Below are positions 30,659-40,558 of a DNA stretch of 64,000 bases, in pieces. The position numbers were made by a program, and so were the translations under genes. Under the pieces are notes generated by a model. It was given only the letters and a program-made list of their open reading frames with translations. It ran no database searches and was not told the origin of the DNA. Each line of letters opens with the position of its first letter. Within the stretch, counting starts at the first letter, position 1. Origin of the DNA: Falsigemmobacter faecalis (GTDB lineage Bacteria > Pseudomonadota > Alphaproteobacteria > Rhodobacterales > Rhodobacteraceae); NCBI RefSeq assembly GCF_003863335.1, contig NZ_RRAZ01000010.1, forward strand, positions 1 to 64,000, given 5' to 3'.

Positions 30659-31681
30659 TTAGGCAGCCCGCGCCAGCCTTGCAAGCACGGCCCGCGGGCT
30701 GACCGCGCCGATCAGCGCCCCGCCCTGGATGACCGGAACCGGGTTCTCCGCGCTCAGAAGGCGGTCCATGACCTTGCGGATCGGGGTCGCGCCTTCCAGC
30801 GGAGTGCCCTCCCCCGCCAGACCCGGCTCCGCCAGATCGCGGGCGCAAAGCACATCAAGCGGGTTCATGTGGGAGACAAATTCCGCCACCCCCGGCGTTG
30901 CCGGATCCGCAACAATCTCAGCCGCGGTGCCGACCTGCACCAGGCGGCCCCCCTCCATCAGAGCGATGCGGTTGCCCATGCGAAACGCCTCATCAAGGTC
31001 GTGGCTGACGAAAATCATCGTCCGCTTCAGCCGCGCCTGCAGCTCCAGCAGCTCATCCTGAAGGCGGCTGCGAATGAGCGGATCAAGCGCCGAAAAGGGC
31101 TCATCCAGCAGCAAAAGCGGCGCGTCAGACACAAAGGCCCGCGCCAGACCCACGCGCTGCTGCATCCCGCCCGACAGGTCGCTGACCTTGCGGTCCGCCC
31201 AGTCGGCAAGACCCACAAGCGCAAGCTGGGCGCGCACTTTATCGCGCCGCGCAGCCTCCGGAACGCCCGCGACCTCCAGGCCGAAGGCCACGTTTTCCGT
31301 TACGCTGCGCCAGGGCAGCAGGCCGAACTGCTGAAACACCATCGACACGCTTTCGCGCCGGATCGACCGCAGATCCGCGCCCCCCGCGCGGCTGACCGCG
31401 GCCAGAGTGCCGCGGTGGCGCAGACGCACCTCACCGCGCGCGACCGGCAATAGCCCGTTCACCGCGCGCAGAAGCGTCGACTTGCCCGAGCCGGAAAGTC
31501 CCATAAGAACAAGGATCTCGCCCTCCTGCACCGTCAGGCTGACGTCATGCACGCCCACCACCGCACCGGTGCGGGATTTGATCTCTTCGCGCGAGTGCCC
31601 CTGATCCATCAGGGCCAGCGCCTCTGCCTGCTGATCGCCGAAGACCACCGAGACGCGGTCGAATTCCACCACCGGTTTCAT
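30659..31681 (-). CDS. choV: Choline ABC transporter ATP-binding protein (ChoV type)
   Basis: A 340-aa ATPase of the osmoprotectant (QAT) branch. Residues 20-45 hold the family's N-terminal segment (ALALMDQGHSREEIKSRTGA), followed by Walker A GLSGSGKSTL, signature LSGGMQQRVGLA, Walker B LLLDEPFSALDPL, and a C-terminal regulatory part. Its ATG shares one base with the permease stop. With the neighbouring permease and binding protein it forms a complete importer. Choline is favoured over betaine because of the binding protein and the BetI-type repressor next door. Confidence 0.9.
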   Translation of the reverse strand: MKPVVEFDRVSVVFGDQQAEALALMDQGHSREEIKSRTGAVVGVHDVSLTVQEGEILVLMGLSGSGKSTLLRAVNGLLPVARGEVRLRHRGTLAAVSRAGGADLRSIRRESVSMVFQQFGLLPWRSVTENVAFGLEVAGVPEAARRDKVRAQLALVGLADWADRKVSDLSGGMQQRVGLARAFVSDAPLLLLDEPFSALDPLIRSRLQDELLELQARLKRTMIFVSHDLDEAFRMGNRIALMEGGRLVQVGTAAEIVADPATPGVAEFVSHMNPLDVLCARDLAEPGLAGEGTPLEGATPIRKVMDRLLSAENPVPVIQGGALIGAVSPRAVLARLARAA

Positions 31682-32568
31682 CACTTCGCTCCTGTACGCA
31701 GCATGCGGTCGAGCACGATGGCCACGACCACAATGATCAGCCCGGCCTCAAAGCCAAGCGCGGTATTCACGGTATTCAGCGCGCGCACCACCGGCACACC
31801 AAGGCCGTTGGCCCCGACCAGAGCCGCAATCACCACCATCGACAGCGAGAGCATGATGGTCTGATTGAGCCCCGCCATGATCTGCGGCCAGGCCGAAGGC
31901 AACTCCACTTTGCGCAGTTTCTGCCAGGGGCTGGAGCCAAAGGCCTCTGCCGCCTCCAGCAGGGCGGGCGGGGTGGAGACCACCCCCAGCCGCGTCAGCC
32001 GGATCGGCGCGGGCAGCACAAAGACCACCGTGGCGATCAGACCCGGCACCATGCCAAGGCCGAAAAACACAATAGCCGGAATAAGATAGACGAAGGTCGG
32101 CAGCGTCTGCATCAGATCCAGAACCGGCGCCATCACGCGGTAAAGCTTTGGCCGATGCGCCGCCGCAATCCCCAGCGGCACGCCGATCGCCATACAGACC
32201 ACGCAGGCCGACAGGATCAGCGTCAGACTTTCCGCCGTGGCCTTCCAATAGCCCTGGTTCAGGATAAACAGGAAGCCGGCGGCCACCAGCAGACAGGGCT
32301 TCCAGCTGCGCTGCAGCGCATAAGTCAGCCCCACAAAGACCGCGATCACCAGCAGCGGATGCCAGGCCGCCGGGTAAAGCGGCTCATAAGCGCCGGAAAA
32401 AGGCTGCGCATCCGGCGGCAGCGTCAGGCAGGCAAGGATGACCGCGATCATGCCTTCGAGGGCTGCGGAGATGGCGTCAAACACCCCCGTCAGATTGTCC
32501 GTCATCCAGTCGAAGACCGTCTTGGCGGTCTTACCGACAGGAATTTTCGTTCCGGTGATCCAGTCCAT
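31681..32568 (-). CDS. choW: Choline ABC transporter permease (ChoW type)
   Basis: A 295-aa inner-membrane permease. It begins MDWITGTKIPVGKTAKTVFD, as in ChoW/ProW-like proteins, and has about six to seven helices plus the EAA loop in LLEAAEAFGSSPWQKLRKVE. A GTG 21 bases earlier is an alternative start. Middle gene of choX-choW-choV. Confidence 0.9.
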   Translation of the reverse strand: MDWITGTKIPVGKTAKTVFDWMTDNLTGVFDAISAALEGMIAVILACLTLPPDAQPFSGAYEPLYPAAWHPLLVIAVFVGLTYALQRSWKPCLLVAAGFLFILNQGYWKATAESLTLILSACVVCMAIGVPLGIAAAHRPKLYRVMAPVLDLMQTLPTFVYLIPAIVFFGLGMVPGLIATVVFVLPAPIRLTRLGVVSTPPALLEAAEAFGSSPWQKLRKVELPSAWPQIMAGLNQTIMLSLSMVVIAALVGANGLGVPVVRALNTVNTALGFEAGLIIVVVAIVLDRMLRTGAK

Positions 32569-32626
32569 CGCATCCGTTCCCGTCAGCACACAGGCGGCGG
32601 CAGACCGCCGCCTGAGGCCGGTCGCA

Positions 32627-33553
32627 TCAGTTCAGTGCAGCCGCCACAGCGGCCTTGGCATCGCCACCATCTTTGGTGGTCACGCCGTCGAGCCAGGCCT
32701 CCCAGGCGGTGGGATTGGCTTTCAGCCAGGCCTTCGCCGCGTCACGGCTTTCGGTGCCCTCGTTCAGGATCGCACCCATAATTTCGTTTTCCATCGCGAG
32801 CGTAAATTCCAGATTTTGCAGGAGCTTACCGGTATTCGGGCATTCCGCCACATAGCCCTTGCGCGTGGTGGTGTCGACCACGGCACCGCCGAAGTCGGGG
32901 CCGAAATGCGCATCCCCGCCGGTGAGATAGGTCAGCGCCATATTGGCATTCATCGGATGGGGCTCCCAGCCGAGAAACACAATCGGCTTGCCGGATTTCG
33001 TGGCGCGCGCGGCTTCGGCCACCATGCCCTGCTCTGAGCTTTCGACGATCTCAAAGCCTTTCAGACCAAAGGCATCGCCCTCCAGCATCTCCAGAATGAT
33101 GCGGTTGCCGTCATTGCCCGGCTCAATGCCGTAGATTTTGCCGTTCAGCGCGTCTTTATGCGCCGCGATATCTGCAAAGTCTTTAATTCCAAGCGCCGCG
33201 CCCGCCTCATTGACGGCGAGCGTGTATTTCGCGCCGGTCAGATTGGTGCGCACCACGTCAATCTCGCCCTTGTCGCGGTAGGGGCCAAGATCGGCTTCCA
33301 TCGTCGGCATCCAGGCGCCGAGATAGACATCCAGATCGCCCTTCGCCAGACCCGCGAAGGTCACCGGCAGCGCCAGAACCTTGGTCTCGGTCTCATAGCC
33401 AAGCGCCTCAAGAATCACGCTCGCCGAGGCGGTGGTTGCCGCAATATCCGTCCAACCCGGCTCTGAGAGCACGATTTTATCGCAGCTGGCCGCAAAAGCA
33501 GGCGCAGAGACGCCGATCAGGGCAGTGGCAAGCATCAGGCGGCGCAGGGTCAT
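32627..33553 (-). CDS. choX: Choline ABC transporter substrate-binding protein (ChoX type)
   Basis: A 308-aa periplasmic protein with signal peptide (MTLRRLMLATALIGVSAPAF, cleavage near AFAA). The OpuAC-type fold shows tryptophans in EPGWTDIAA, LGAWMPTME and FLGWEPHPM, matching the aromatic box that cages the trimethylammonium group in Sinorhizobium ChoX. GGAG lies upstream of the ATG at 33553. It is the promoter-proximal gene of the importer, next to a palindromic operator and divergent from a BetI-type gene. Confidence 0.9.
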   Translation of the reverse strand: MTLRRLMLATALIGVSAPAFAASCDKIVLSEPGWTDIAATTASASVILEALGYETETKVLALPVTFAGLAKGDLDVYLGAWMPTMEADLGPYRDKGEIDVVRTNLTGAKYTLAVNEAGAALGIKDFADIAAHKDALNGKIYGIEPGNDGNRIILEMLEGDAFGLKGFEIVESSEQGMVAEAARATKSGKPIVFLGWEPHPMNANMALTYLTGGDAHFGPDFGGAVVDTTTRKGYVAECPNTGKLLQNLEFTLAMENEIMGAILNEGTESRDAAKAWLKANPTAWEAWLDGVTTKDGGDAKAAVAAALN

Positions 33554-33576
33554 GAGAAATCTCCGGGTCGTTTTAG

Positions 33577-33596
33577 TTGATTGACGAGTCAATAAA
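33577..33596. promoter_or_regulatory. BetI-like palindromic operator
   Basis: Arms TTGATTGAC and GTCAATAAA separated by GA (one mismatch in nine); the inner ATTGAC-GA-GTCAAT is perfect. It lies in the 84 bases between choX and the divergent TetR/BetI-type gene. The bet operator bound by BetI in enterobacteria also has ATTG...CAAT arms, so the site probably serves the adjacent repressor. Confidence 0.7.
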
Positions 33597-33637
33597 GATG
33601 TGGCTATCTGGTCTGGGCGATTCTGCAGGAGATGCCG

Positions 33638-34240
33638 ATGCCCAGGCTCGGGATGGAGCCTATACGAAAGGCTGCACTGGTGAAAGCCGCGATCGAAGAG
33701 ATCGGGGCGTCGTCCACTTTGGATGTGACCGTCAGCCAGATTGCCCGCCGCGCGGGTGTTTCTTCGGCCCTTGCCCATCATTACTTCGGCTCAAAAGAAG
33801 AAATCCTTCTGGCCGCCATGCGCGATGTGCTGACCCAGTATTGCCTTGAGATCCGCGCCGCGCTGCGCGGGGTTCAGGATCCGGCCCGGCGGCTGCGGGT
33901 AATTCTGCACACCTCTTTTGGTCCGGAAAATTTCCGTCGTGAGATCATTTCGGCCTGGCTCACCTTTTGGGTTATGGCGCGGGCGGTGCCAAAGGCCCGC
34001 CGCCTGCTGACGATCTATGAGCGTCGCCTGCAATCCAATCTGCTCTGCTGTCTGCGCCCGCTCACCGGCCCGCGCGCGCCGGAACTGGCCACCGCCACCG
34101 GCGCGCTGATCGACGGGGTCTATCTGCGCACCGCGCTGAGTGGCGATTTGCCGGACGGAAACGCCGCCGTTTCCCTGATAGAGAACATGATCTTCGCCCC
34201 CGCAGCCGGGCGCGAAGGGATTTCAACAGCCGCACTTTGA
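33638..34240 (+). CDS. betI: TetR-family repressor, BetI type
   Basis: A 200-aa TetR repressor; BetI proteins repress choline uptake and oxidation genes until choline is present. The N-terminal HTH (RKAALVKAAIEEIGASSTLD; QIARRAGVSSALAHHYFGSK) is typical of BetI, and REIISAWLTFWVMA matches its ligand domain. The start at 33638 lies six bases after AGGAG; ATG 33632 touches that site and is less likely. It diverges from choXWV across the palindrome. The oxidation genes betA and betB are not in the window. Confidence 0.85.
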   Translation: MPRLGMEPIRKAALVKAAIEEIGASSTLDVTVSQIARRAGVSSALAHHYFGSKEEILLAAMRDVLTQYCLEIRAALRGVQDPARRLRVILHTSFGPENFRREIISAWLTFWVMARAVPKARRLLTIYERRLQSNLLCCLRPLTGPRAPELATATGALIDGVYLRTALSGDLPDGNAAVSLIENMIFAPAAGREGISTAAL

Positions 34241-34281
34241 GATCACTCGACAAGCCCAGTCGCAGGGCGTAGCCATGAGCC

Positions 34282-35496
34282 ATGACTGAGACATCTCGCC
34301 CCAAAGCGGTTTTTCTGAACCCCCGGACCCCGCCTCATATCGGCACGCTGATCCTCATGGCGGGGGTCTCGGCGGCGACGATGAACATCTTTCTGCCGAA
34401 CCTTTCGGCGGTGGCCGAGCATTACAATGCCACGCCCGCCCAGGCGCAGCTGACGGTCTCGCTTTATCTGGCGGTCAGCGGGGTGATGCAGCTGGTGATT
34501 GGTCCGCTGGCTGATCGCTATGGCCGCCGTCCGATCCTGCTGGTCAGCGCGGTGATCTTCATTATCGCCTCTGTGGCGGCCTCTTTCGCGCCGACCATGG
34601 GGACCTTCCTGCTGTTCCGGATGCTGCAGGCGGTCATCGCCTCTGCAATCGTGCTCAGTCGGGCGATTGTGCGCGATATGGTGCCCGCAGATCAGGCGGC
34701 TTCCATGATTGGCTATGTGACCATGGCCATGTCGCTGGTGCCGATGCTGGCTCCGACCTTCGGCGGGTTTCTGGGGGAAATTTTCGGCTGGCAGGCGAGC
34801 CTTCATGCGCTGTCGCTGCTGGGCTGTGTGGTGTTTTTCCTGATCTGGCGCGATCTGGGCGAGACACTGCAGGTGCGGCAGGCCACAATGGGGGCGCAGC
34901 TTCGGGCCTATCCGGTTTTGCTGAAATCGGGCCGCTTTTGGGGCTATGCTGTGGCGGCTGCGGCCACTTCGGGCGCGTTTTTCTGCTTTATGGGCGGCGC
35001 GCCGATCATCGGCAGCCGGGTCTATCACCTGGAGCCTTCGAGGCTGGGCCTTTATATGGCGGCCCCCGGAATCGGCTATCTGATCGGAAATTTCCTCTCC
35101 GGCCGGCTTTCGGGGCGGATTGGCGTGTTCAAAATGGTGGTAACCGGCAATCTGATCACGCTGTCGGGGGTGTCGCTGATGGTGCTGACATCCCTGATCG
35201 GGATCCATTCGCCGCTGACCATTTTTGGCCTGATGCCGCTGGTGGGACTGGGCAACGGGCTGGCGCTGCCCTCGGCCTCAGCGGGAATGATGTCGGTGCG
35301 CGCGGATCTGATCGGCTCTGCCTCAGGTCTGGGAAGTGCGCTGACGATCGGCGGCGGAGCGGCGCTTTCGGCGCTGGCAGGCGTGGTGCTGACCGGAGCA
35401 ACCTCGCCGCTGCCGCTTCAGCTGGTGATGCTGGGCTCTGCACTGCTTGGGGTTCTGGCGCTGATCTGGCTGCGCGGAGAGCGCGGCGCCGTCTGA
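34282..35496 (+). CDS. Bcr/CflA-family MFS multidrug efflux transporter
   Basis: A 404-aa inner-membrane proton antiporter with about 12 helices. The motif A segment GPLADRYGRRPILLVSAVIF and the motif around RMLQAVIASAIVLSRAIVRD are the DHA1 drug-efflux pattern, closest to Bcr/CflA. It is 41 bases downstream of the betI gene on the same strand and may be co-transcribed. Its last 79 bases overlap the 3' end of the convergent glycosyltransferase gene. Substrate unknown. Confidence 0.88.
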   Translation: MTETSRPKAVFLNPRTPPHIGTLILMAGVSAATMNIFLPNLSAVAEHYNATPAQAQLTVSLYLAVSGVMQLVIGPLADRYGRRPILLVSAVIFIIASVAASFAPTMGTFLLFRMLQAVIASAIVLSRAIVRDMVPADQAASMIGYVTMAMSLVPMLAPTFGGFLGEIFGWQASLHALSLLGCVVFFLIWRDLGETLQVRQATMGAQLRAYPVLLKSGRFWGYAVAAAATSGAFFCFMGGAPIIGSRVYHLEPSRLGLYMAAPGIGYLIGNFLSGRLSGRIGVFKMVVTGNLITLSGVSLMVLTSLIGIHSPLTIFGLMPLVGLGNGLALPSASAGMMSVRADLIGSASGLGSALTIGGGAALSALAGVVLTGATSPLPLQLVMLGSALLGVLALIWLRGERGAV

Positions 35497-36707
35497 GCCT
35501 CAACAAATTTCACGATCTGTGGCAGGCAGACCCGCCGCAGATCGTAATGCGCCACCATATGCCCGCGCGCGGCGCGGCGAAGCGGCAAAGCAGCCGCCGG
35601 ATTGGCAAGCGCCTCGGTCAGGGCCGCACTCCAGCCTGCGACATCGAAAAAATCCACCAGCCGCCCCGTCACGCCATCGGTGACAAACTCCCGCACCGGG
35701 GCCGTGTCGGAGGCGACGACCAAAGCCCCCGCGGCCATCGCCTCAGCCATCGACCAGCTGAGCACGAAGGGGTAGGTCAGATAGGCGTGGACCCGGGTGA
35801 TCTGCATCAGTCGCAGGAAGTCCGCATAGGGCAGCCTGCCGGTAAAATGCACCCGCGTGAGGTCAATCCGGCCCTCAAGCTCACGCAGCAGAACCTCTTT
35901 CCAGCTGCCCTGCGGCGGAGCGGCGCCATAGGAGGTGCCCTCCCCTCCCACGATCACGACCCGCGCTTCGGGCCGCGCCGCCAGCACGGCAGGCAAAGCG
36001 CGGGCAAAGATGTGCCAGCCGCGATACGGCTCAAGGTTGCGGTTCACAAAGCTTAACACCTCATCCCCGGCGCGCAGAGGCCTGCCGTCAGGCAGGGTCA
36101 GCCTGGCCGTTCCATCCGGGCGCACGAGGTCAGTATCCACGCCATCAAAGCCGACCTCAATCAACGACCTCAGCGCGGGCGGGAAGGTCGAGGCCTGCCA
36201 CTGCGTCGGGGCCAGAGCGGCATCCGCCCCCAGAAGCGCGGTCGCCAGATGAGTGCGGCGGGCCTCTGTGACGATGGCGCGTTCAAAATCAGGGCGGCTC
36301 TCAAACTCGGAGTCAAAGCCCGTATCCGCGCCCTCAGACTGATAGAAAAACTCGGCATAGATCAGCAGCCGCGCTTCGGGCCAGACGGTTTTCAGAAAAA
36401 GTGTCTCGCCCCAGCCGGAGTGGCCAAAGATCACATCGGGCACAAAGCCGTGCCGGTCGCGCAGAGCCCGCGCAGCCCGTGCCACCGCCACCCCGCGATC
36501 CGATGCCTCGGTATAGGCCCGGCCCAGACGACAGGCGACGGGATCCGGCGCCTCCGCGGGGGCGTGGTAGCGCACCACACGAACCGGAGAGGCGCGGGTG
36601 TTGACCGCATCGGTCAGCGCCAGAACCTGGTGGCCGCGGCGCTGCAATTCAGGCGCAAGGTGAAGGAACTGGCCGGGGAAGTTCTGATGAACAAACAGAA
36701 TTTTCAC
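35418..36707 (-). CDS. Glycosyltransferase family 4-type protein
   Basis: A 429-aa GT-B protein. The N-terminus MKILFVHQNFPGQFLHLAPE and the C-terminal nucleotide-sugar region (VLSWSMAEAMAAGALVVASD, then APVREFVTDGVTGRLVDFFD) follow the GT4 pattern. The start is GTG at 36707 and the ribosome-binding site is weak. It likely builds a surface polysaccharide or glycolipid, but no other sugar genes are adjacent. The 3' end overlaps the MFS gene on the other strand; the last 25 residues are Ser/Arg-rich and may be a read-out tail. Confidence 0.82.
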   Translation of the reverse strand: MKILFVHQNFPGQFLHLAPELQRRGHQVLALTDAVNTRASPVRVVRYHAPAEAPDPVACRLGRAYTEASDRGVAVARAARALRDRHGFVPDVIFGHSGWGETLFLKTVWPEARLLIYAEFFYQSEGADTGFDSEFESRPDFERAIVTEARRTHLATALLGADAALAPTQWQASTFPPALRSLIEVGFDGVDTDLVRPDGTARLTLPDGRPLRAGDEVLSFVNRNLEPYRGWHIFARALPAVLAARPEARVVIVGGEGTSYGAAPPQGSWKEVLLRELEGRIDLTRVHFTGRLPYADFLRLMQITRVHAYLTYPFVLSWSMAEAMAAGALVVASDTAPVREFVTDGVTGRLVDFFDVAGWSAALTEALANPAAALPLRRAARGHMVAHYDLRRVCLPQIVKFVEAQTAPRSPRSQISARTPSSAEPSITS

Positions 36708-36719
36708 CGCAGCGCGCCC

Positions 36720-38309
36720 TTATCCCAAAGCAGCCGCGATGAGAGCACGGGTGTAATCCGCGCCCGGGCGCTCAAAGATGGCCTCTGCCGTGCCCTCTTC
36801 CACCACATCGCCGGCCCGCATGACCATGATGCGGTGCGACATCGCCCGCACCACCCGCAGATCGTGGCTGATGAACAGATAGGCCAGACCATAGCGCGCC
36901 TGCAGGCTGCGCAGCAGATCGACGATCTGCACCTGCACCGTCATATCCAGAGCCGATGTCGGCTCATCGAGCACCATGACCGAGGGGCGCAGCACCATGG
37001 CCCTGGCGATCGCGATGCGCTGGCGCTGCCCGCCGGAAAATTCATGTGGATAGCGGCTGGCCATGGCGGGATCGAGGCCCACTTCGCGCAGGATTTCAGC
37101 CACCACCTCCTCGGCTTTGCGCCCATCGGGCACGCCGTGAACGCCCAGTCCTTCGGCGATGATCTGCCCCACCGTCATGCGCGGCGACAGACTGCCGAAG
37201 GGGTCCTGGAACACGATCTGCATCTGGCGGCGCAACGGGCGCAGAGCCTCTTCAGACAGCCCCTGAATCTCACGACCCAGCACCACGATTGGCCCTTCAG
37301 ACCGGATCAGCCGCAGGATTGCCAGTGCCAGAGTGGTTTTACCTGAACCAGATTCGCCAACAATCCCAAGAGTTTCCCCGGCACGCAGCCGGATCGTCGC
37401 TTCATTCACCGCTTTCACATGGCCCACCGTCCGGCGCAGGAAGCCTTTGGTGATCGGGAACCAGACGCGCAGCCCTTCGGTCGACAGCACATCCGGCGCA
37501 TCTGCGGCCAGGGGCGCCGGCGCGCCCGAGGGCTCTGCGGCAAGCAGCTTTTGCGTATAGGGATGCTGCGGATTGGCCATCACCTCAGCCGTCGGGCCCT
37601 GCTCAACGATCACGCCTTTTTCCATCACGCAGACCCGATCCGCGATGCGGCGCACCACATTCAGATCATGGGTGATAAAGAGCATGCTCAGCCCCTCAGT
37701 GCGCTTCAGATCGGCCAGAAGCTCCAGGATCTGCGCCTGAATCGTCACATCAAGCGCCGTCGTCGGCTCATCCGCGATCAGCAGCTCCGGGCCATTGGCC
37801 AGTGCCATGGCGATCATCACGCGCTGCCGCTGCCCGCCGGAAAGCTGGTGGGGATAGGCCGAAACTCGGCTCTCAGGATCCCGGATCCCGACCTTGGTCA
37901 GAAGCTCCAGCACCCTTGCGCGGGCGGCATCACCGCGCAGGCCCTGGTGCAGGGCCAGTGCCTCGGCAATCTGGCGCTCAATACTGTGGAGCGGGTTCAG
38001 CGAGGTCATCGGCTCCTGAAAAATGAAGCTGATTTCATTGCCGCGCAACTTGCGCAGAACTTCCGGCGAAGCCCCCGCCATCTCAGCCCCGCGCCAGCGG
38101 ATTGAGCCTGCAACACCCGCGCTGTCGGGCAAAAGCCCAACCGCTGCCAGCGAACTCACCGATTTACCCGAACCTGATTCCCCCACCAGAGCTACGGTTT
38201 CACCCCGGCCCACGGCAAAGCTGACGCCGCGGACGGCCTGCACAAGACGCCCGTCCTGGCGAAACGAGACGGTCAGGTTTTCGATCTGCAACAGAGCCGG
38301 ATCCGTCAT
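36720..38309 (-). CDS. yejF: Peptide ABC transporter, fused double ATP-binding protein (YejF type)
   Basis: A 529-aa protein with two complete ABC domains in one chain. Domain 1 has [11 protein letters not shown] near residue 40, [12 protein letters not shown] and [11 protein letters not shown]; domain 2 has [11 protein letters not shown] near 325, [12 protein letters not shown] and [11 protein letters not shown]. This matches YejF, the ATPase of the YejABEF importer for microcin C-like and other peptides. It overlaps the permease gene yejE by four bases. Last gene of its operon. Confidence 0.92.
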   Translation of the reverse strand: MTDPALLQIENLTVSFRQDGRLVQAVRGVSFAVGRGETVALVGESGSGKSVSSLAAVGLLPDSAGVAGSIRWRGAEMAGASPEVLRKLRGNEISFIFQEPMTSLNPLHSIERQIAEALALHQGLRGDAARARVLELLTKVGIRDPESRVSAYPHQLSGGQRQRVMIAMALANGPELLIADEPTTALDVTIQAQILELLADLKRTEGLSMLFITHDLNVVRRIADRVCVMEKGVIVEQGPTAEVMANPQHPYTQKLLAAEPSGAPAPLAADAPDVLSTEGLRVWFPITKGFLRRTVGHVKAVNEATIRLRAGETLGIVGESGSGKTTLALAILRLIRSEGPIVVLGREIQGLSEEALRPLRRQMQIVFQDPFGSLSPRMTVGQIIAEGLGVHGVPDGRKAEEVVAEILREVGLDPAMASRYPHEFSGGQRQRIAIARAMVLRPSVMVLDEPTSALDMTVQVQIVDLLRSLQARYGLAYLFISHDLRVVRAMSHRIMVMRAGDVVEEGTAEAIFERPGADYTRALIAAALG

Positions 38310-39412
38310 CGGAACGTCTTTCGGGGATCAAACGCATCACGCACACCTTCAAAGATGAACACCAGAAGGCTGAGCATGAGAGCAAATGTAAAAAATGCGG
38401 TAAACGCGAGCCAGGGGGCCTGAAGATTTTGCTTGGCCTGCAAGGTCAGCTCACCAAGGCTGGGCGCCGAAGCCGGAAGGCCAAAGCCCAGAAAATCAAG
38501 GCCCGCCAGCCCCGCGATGGTGCCGGTGACCACAAAGGGCAGCATGGTAACGGTCGCCACCATGGCATTCGGCAGCACGTGGCGGAACATGATGGTGCGG
38601 TCGCGCACGCCCAGGGCGCGGGCCGCGCGGACATATTCAAAGTTGCGCGCGCGCAGGAACTCAGCCCGCACGACGCCCACCAGCGCGGTCCAGCCAAACA
38701 GCGTCATCAACCCGGCCAGAAGCCAGAAGTTCATCGGCCAGATCGCGGCCACGATGATGATGATGTAAAGCGACGGAACCGAGCCCCAAAGCTCGATAAG
38801 CCGTTGAAACAAAAGGTCCAGCCAGCCACCGAAATAGCCCTGGACGGCCCCCGCAGTGATGCCGACGACCGAAGTTGCCACCGTCACCAGCAGCGCGAAA
38901 GCCACGCTGAGGCGGAAGCCGTAAATCACCCGGGCCAGCACGTCGCGGGCGGTGTTGTCCGTCCCCAGCCAGTGCTGCGCATCGGGCGCCGAGGGCGCGG
39001 GTTTACCAAGGTCAGAGATCGTATTGTAGCTAAAGGGGATCGGCGGCCAGATTGCCCAGCCAGGCTCAATGGCCTGCCCCTCAATGCGCCCGGATTTTGC
39101 CGCCTCCATCGCCTCTTCGGGGGCATCGAGGCAAAGCTCTGCCCCGCCGGTGGCGATCAGGCACTGCACCTCCGGGTCACGCCAGACGGCCTCGGTGGCG
39201 AAATCGCCGCCGAAATCACGCTCAGAATAAAAGGTGGTGATCGGCACGCGATATTCGCCGCGGAATTTGATCAGCAGCGGCTTATCATTCGCAATCACTT
39301 CGGCAAAAAGCGACAGCGCGAAAAGCGTGGTAAACAGGATCAGCGACCAGAATGCCCGGCGATTGGCCCGGAAATTGCGCCAGCGGCGCTGGTTGAGCGG
39401 GGAAAGTGCCAT
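38306..39412 (-). CDS. yejE: Peptide ABC transporter permease (YejE type)
   Basis: A 368-aa permease. The N-terminal NQRRWRNFRANRRAFWSLIL is a YejE hallmark; a long periplasmic loop (about residues 45-135) precedes the core helices. WLGTDNTARDVLARVIYGFR and an EAA loop (EYVRAARALGVRDRTIMFRH) identify the OppC-like class. Ends VRDAFDPRKTF. Works with YejB in the inner membrane. Confidence 0.92.
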   Translation of the reverse strand: MALSPLNQRRWRNFRANRRAFWSLILFTTLFALSLFAEVIANDKPLLIKFRGEYRVPITTFYSERDFGGDFATEAVWRDPEVQCLIATGGAELCLDAPEEAMEAAKSGRIEGQAIEPGWAIWPPIPFSYNTISDLGKPAPSAPDAQHWLGTDNTARDVLARVIYGFRLSVAFALLVTVATSVVGITAGAVQGYFGGWLDLLFQRLIELWGSVPSLYIIIIVAAIWPMNFWLLAGLMTLFGWTALVGVVRAEFLRARNFEYVRAARALGVRDRTIMFRHVLPNAMVATVTMLPFVVTGTIAGLAGLDFLGFGLPASAPSLGELTLQAKQNLQAPWLAFTAFFTFALMLSLLVFIFEGVRDAFDPRKTFR

Positions 39413-39415
39413 GTC

Positions 39416-40552
39416 TTACCCCCGGCTCTCAAAGTCGATGCGCGGATCGACCCAGACATACATGAGATCCGACAAAATGCCGACGACCAGGCCAATCAGG
39501 CCAAAGACAAACAGAGTGCCGAAAATCACCGGGTAATCCCGGGCGACCGCCGCTTCAAAGCCCATTCGGCCCAGACCATCAAGCGAGAAGATCGTCTCAA
39601 TAATCAGCGAGGCGCCGAAGAAAACCGAGAGAAACAGCCCCGGAAAACCCGCAATCACAATCAGCATGGCATTGCGAAACACATGACCATAAAGCACGCG
39701 GCTTTCGGTCAGCCCCTTGGCGCGGGCCGTCATGACATATTGCTTGCGCATCTCATCGAGGAAGGAGTTTTTCGTCAGCAAAGTCAGCGTGGCAAAGCTT
39801 GCGATCAGCGAGGACAGCACCGGCAGCGTGATATGCCAGAGATAATCTTTGATTTTGCCAAAGACACTCAGGCTTTCCCAATTGTCAGAGGTCAGCCCGC
39901 GCAGCGGGAACCACTGATAATAAGACCCCCCCGCAAAAACCACGATCAGCAGAATGGCGAAGAGAAAGCCCGGAATCGCATAGGCCATGATAATGATCCC
40001 CGAAGTCCAGGTATCAAAGGCCGTGCCATCTTTGACCGCTTTGCGAATCCCCAGCGGAATGGAGATCAGATAGGCAATCAGCGTGGACCAAAGCCCAAGG
40101 CTGATCGACACCGGCATCTTTTCCAGCACCAGATCCACCACGGAAATCGAGCGGAAATAGCTCTCGCCGAAATCGAAGCTTAAATAGCGGCCCATCATGA
40201 TAAAGAAGCGCTCCCACATCGGAATGGCTTCTTTCACGCAGGAACTGGCGGTCGGATCGGCCTCTGTCGGCCCACAGACCATGCGGGCAAAGCCGAACTG
40301 CACTTCCAGCTTATCGAGGAACTCCGGCGGCAGACCACGCGCGCCCTGATAGCCTGAGCCTTCCGCCCCCGCCCCGGGCGCGTCACCGCCACCCGCGATA
40401 TTGCGGAAGACATCGCCCTGCCCCTCAAGGCGGGCAGTGATCTGATCGAACGGACCGCCCGGCACCAGCTGGGTCAGGAAAAAGTTGATCAGCATGATCC
40501 CGAAGAGCGTCGGGATCACCAGCGCCAGACGACGTAACAGATAACCGGCCAT
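39416..40552 (-). CDS. yejB: Peptide ABC transporter permease (YejB type)
   Basis: A 378-aa OppB-class permease. [20 protein letters not shown] is the first helix; a long loop holds [11 protein letters not shown] and [16 protein letters not shown], as in YejB. The core includes [20 protein letters not shown] and ends [12 protein letters not shown]. It starts 6 bases after yejA and ends 3 bases before yejE. Confidence 0.92.
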   Translation of the reverse strand: MAGYLLRRLALVIPTLFGIMLINFFLTQLVPGGPFDQITARLEGQGDVFRNIAGGGDAPGAGAEGSGYQGARGLPPEFLDKLEVQFGFARMVCGPTEADPTASSCVKEAIPMWERFFIMMGRYLSFDFGESYFRSISVVDLVLEKMPVSISLGLWSTLIAYLISIPLGIRKAVKDGTAFDTWTSGIIIMAYAIPGFLFAILLIVVFAGGSYYQWFPLRGLTSDNWESLSVFGKIKDYLWHITLPVLSSLIASFATLTLLTKNSFLDEMRKQYVMTARAKGLTESRVLYGHVFRNAMLIVIAGFPGLFLSVFFGASLIIETIFSLDGLGRMGFEAAVARDYPVIFGTLFVFGLIGLVVGILSDLMYVWVDPRIDFESRG

Positions 40553-40558
40553 TGATCC

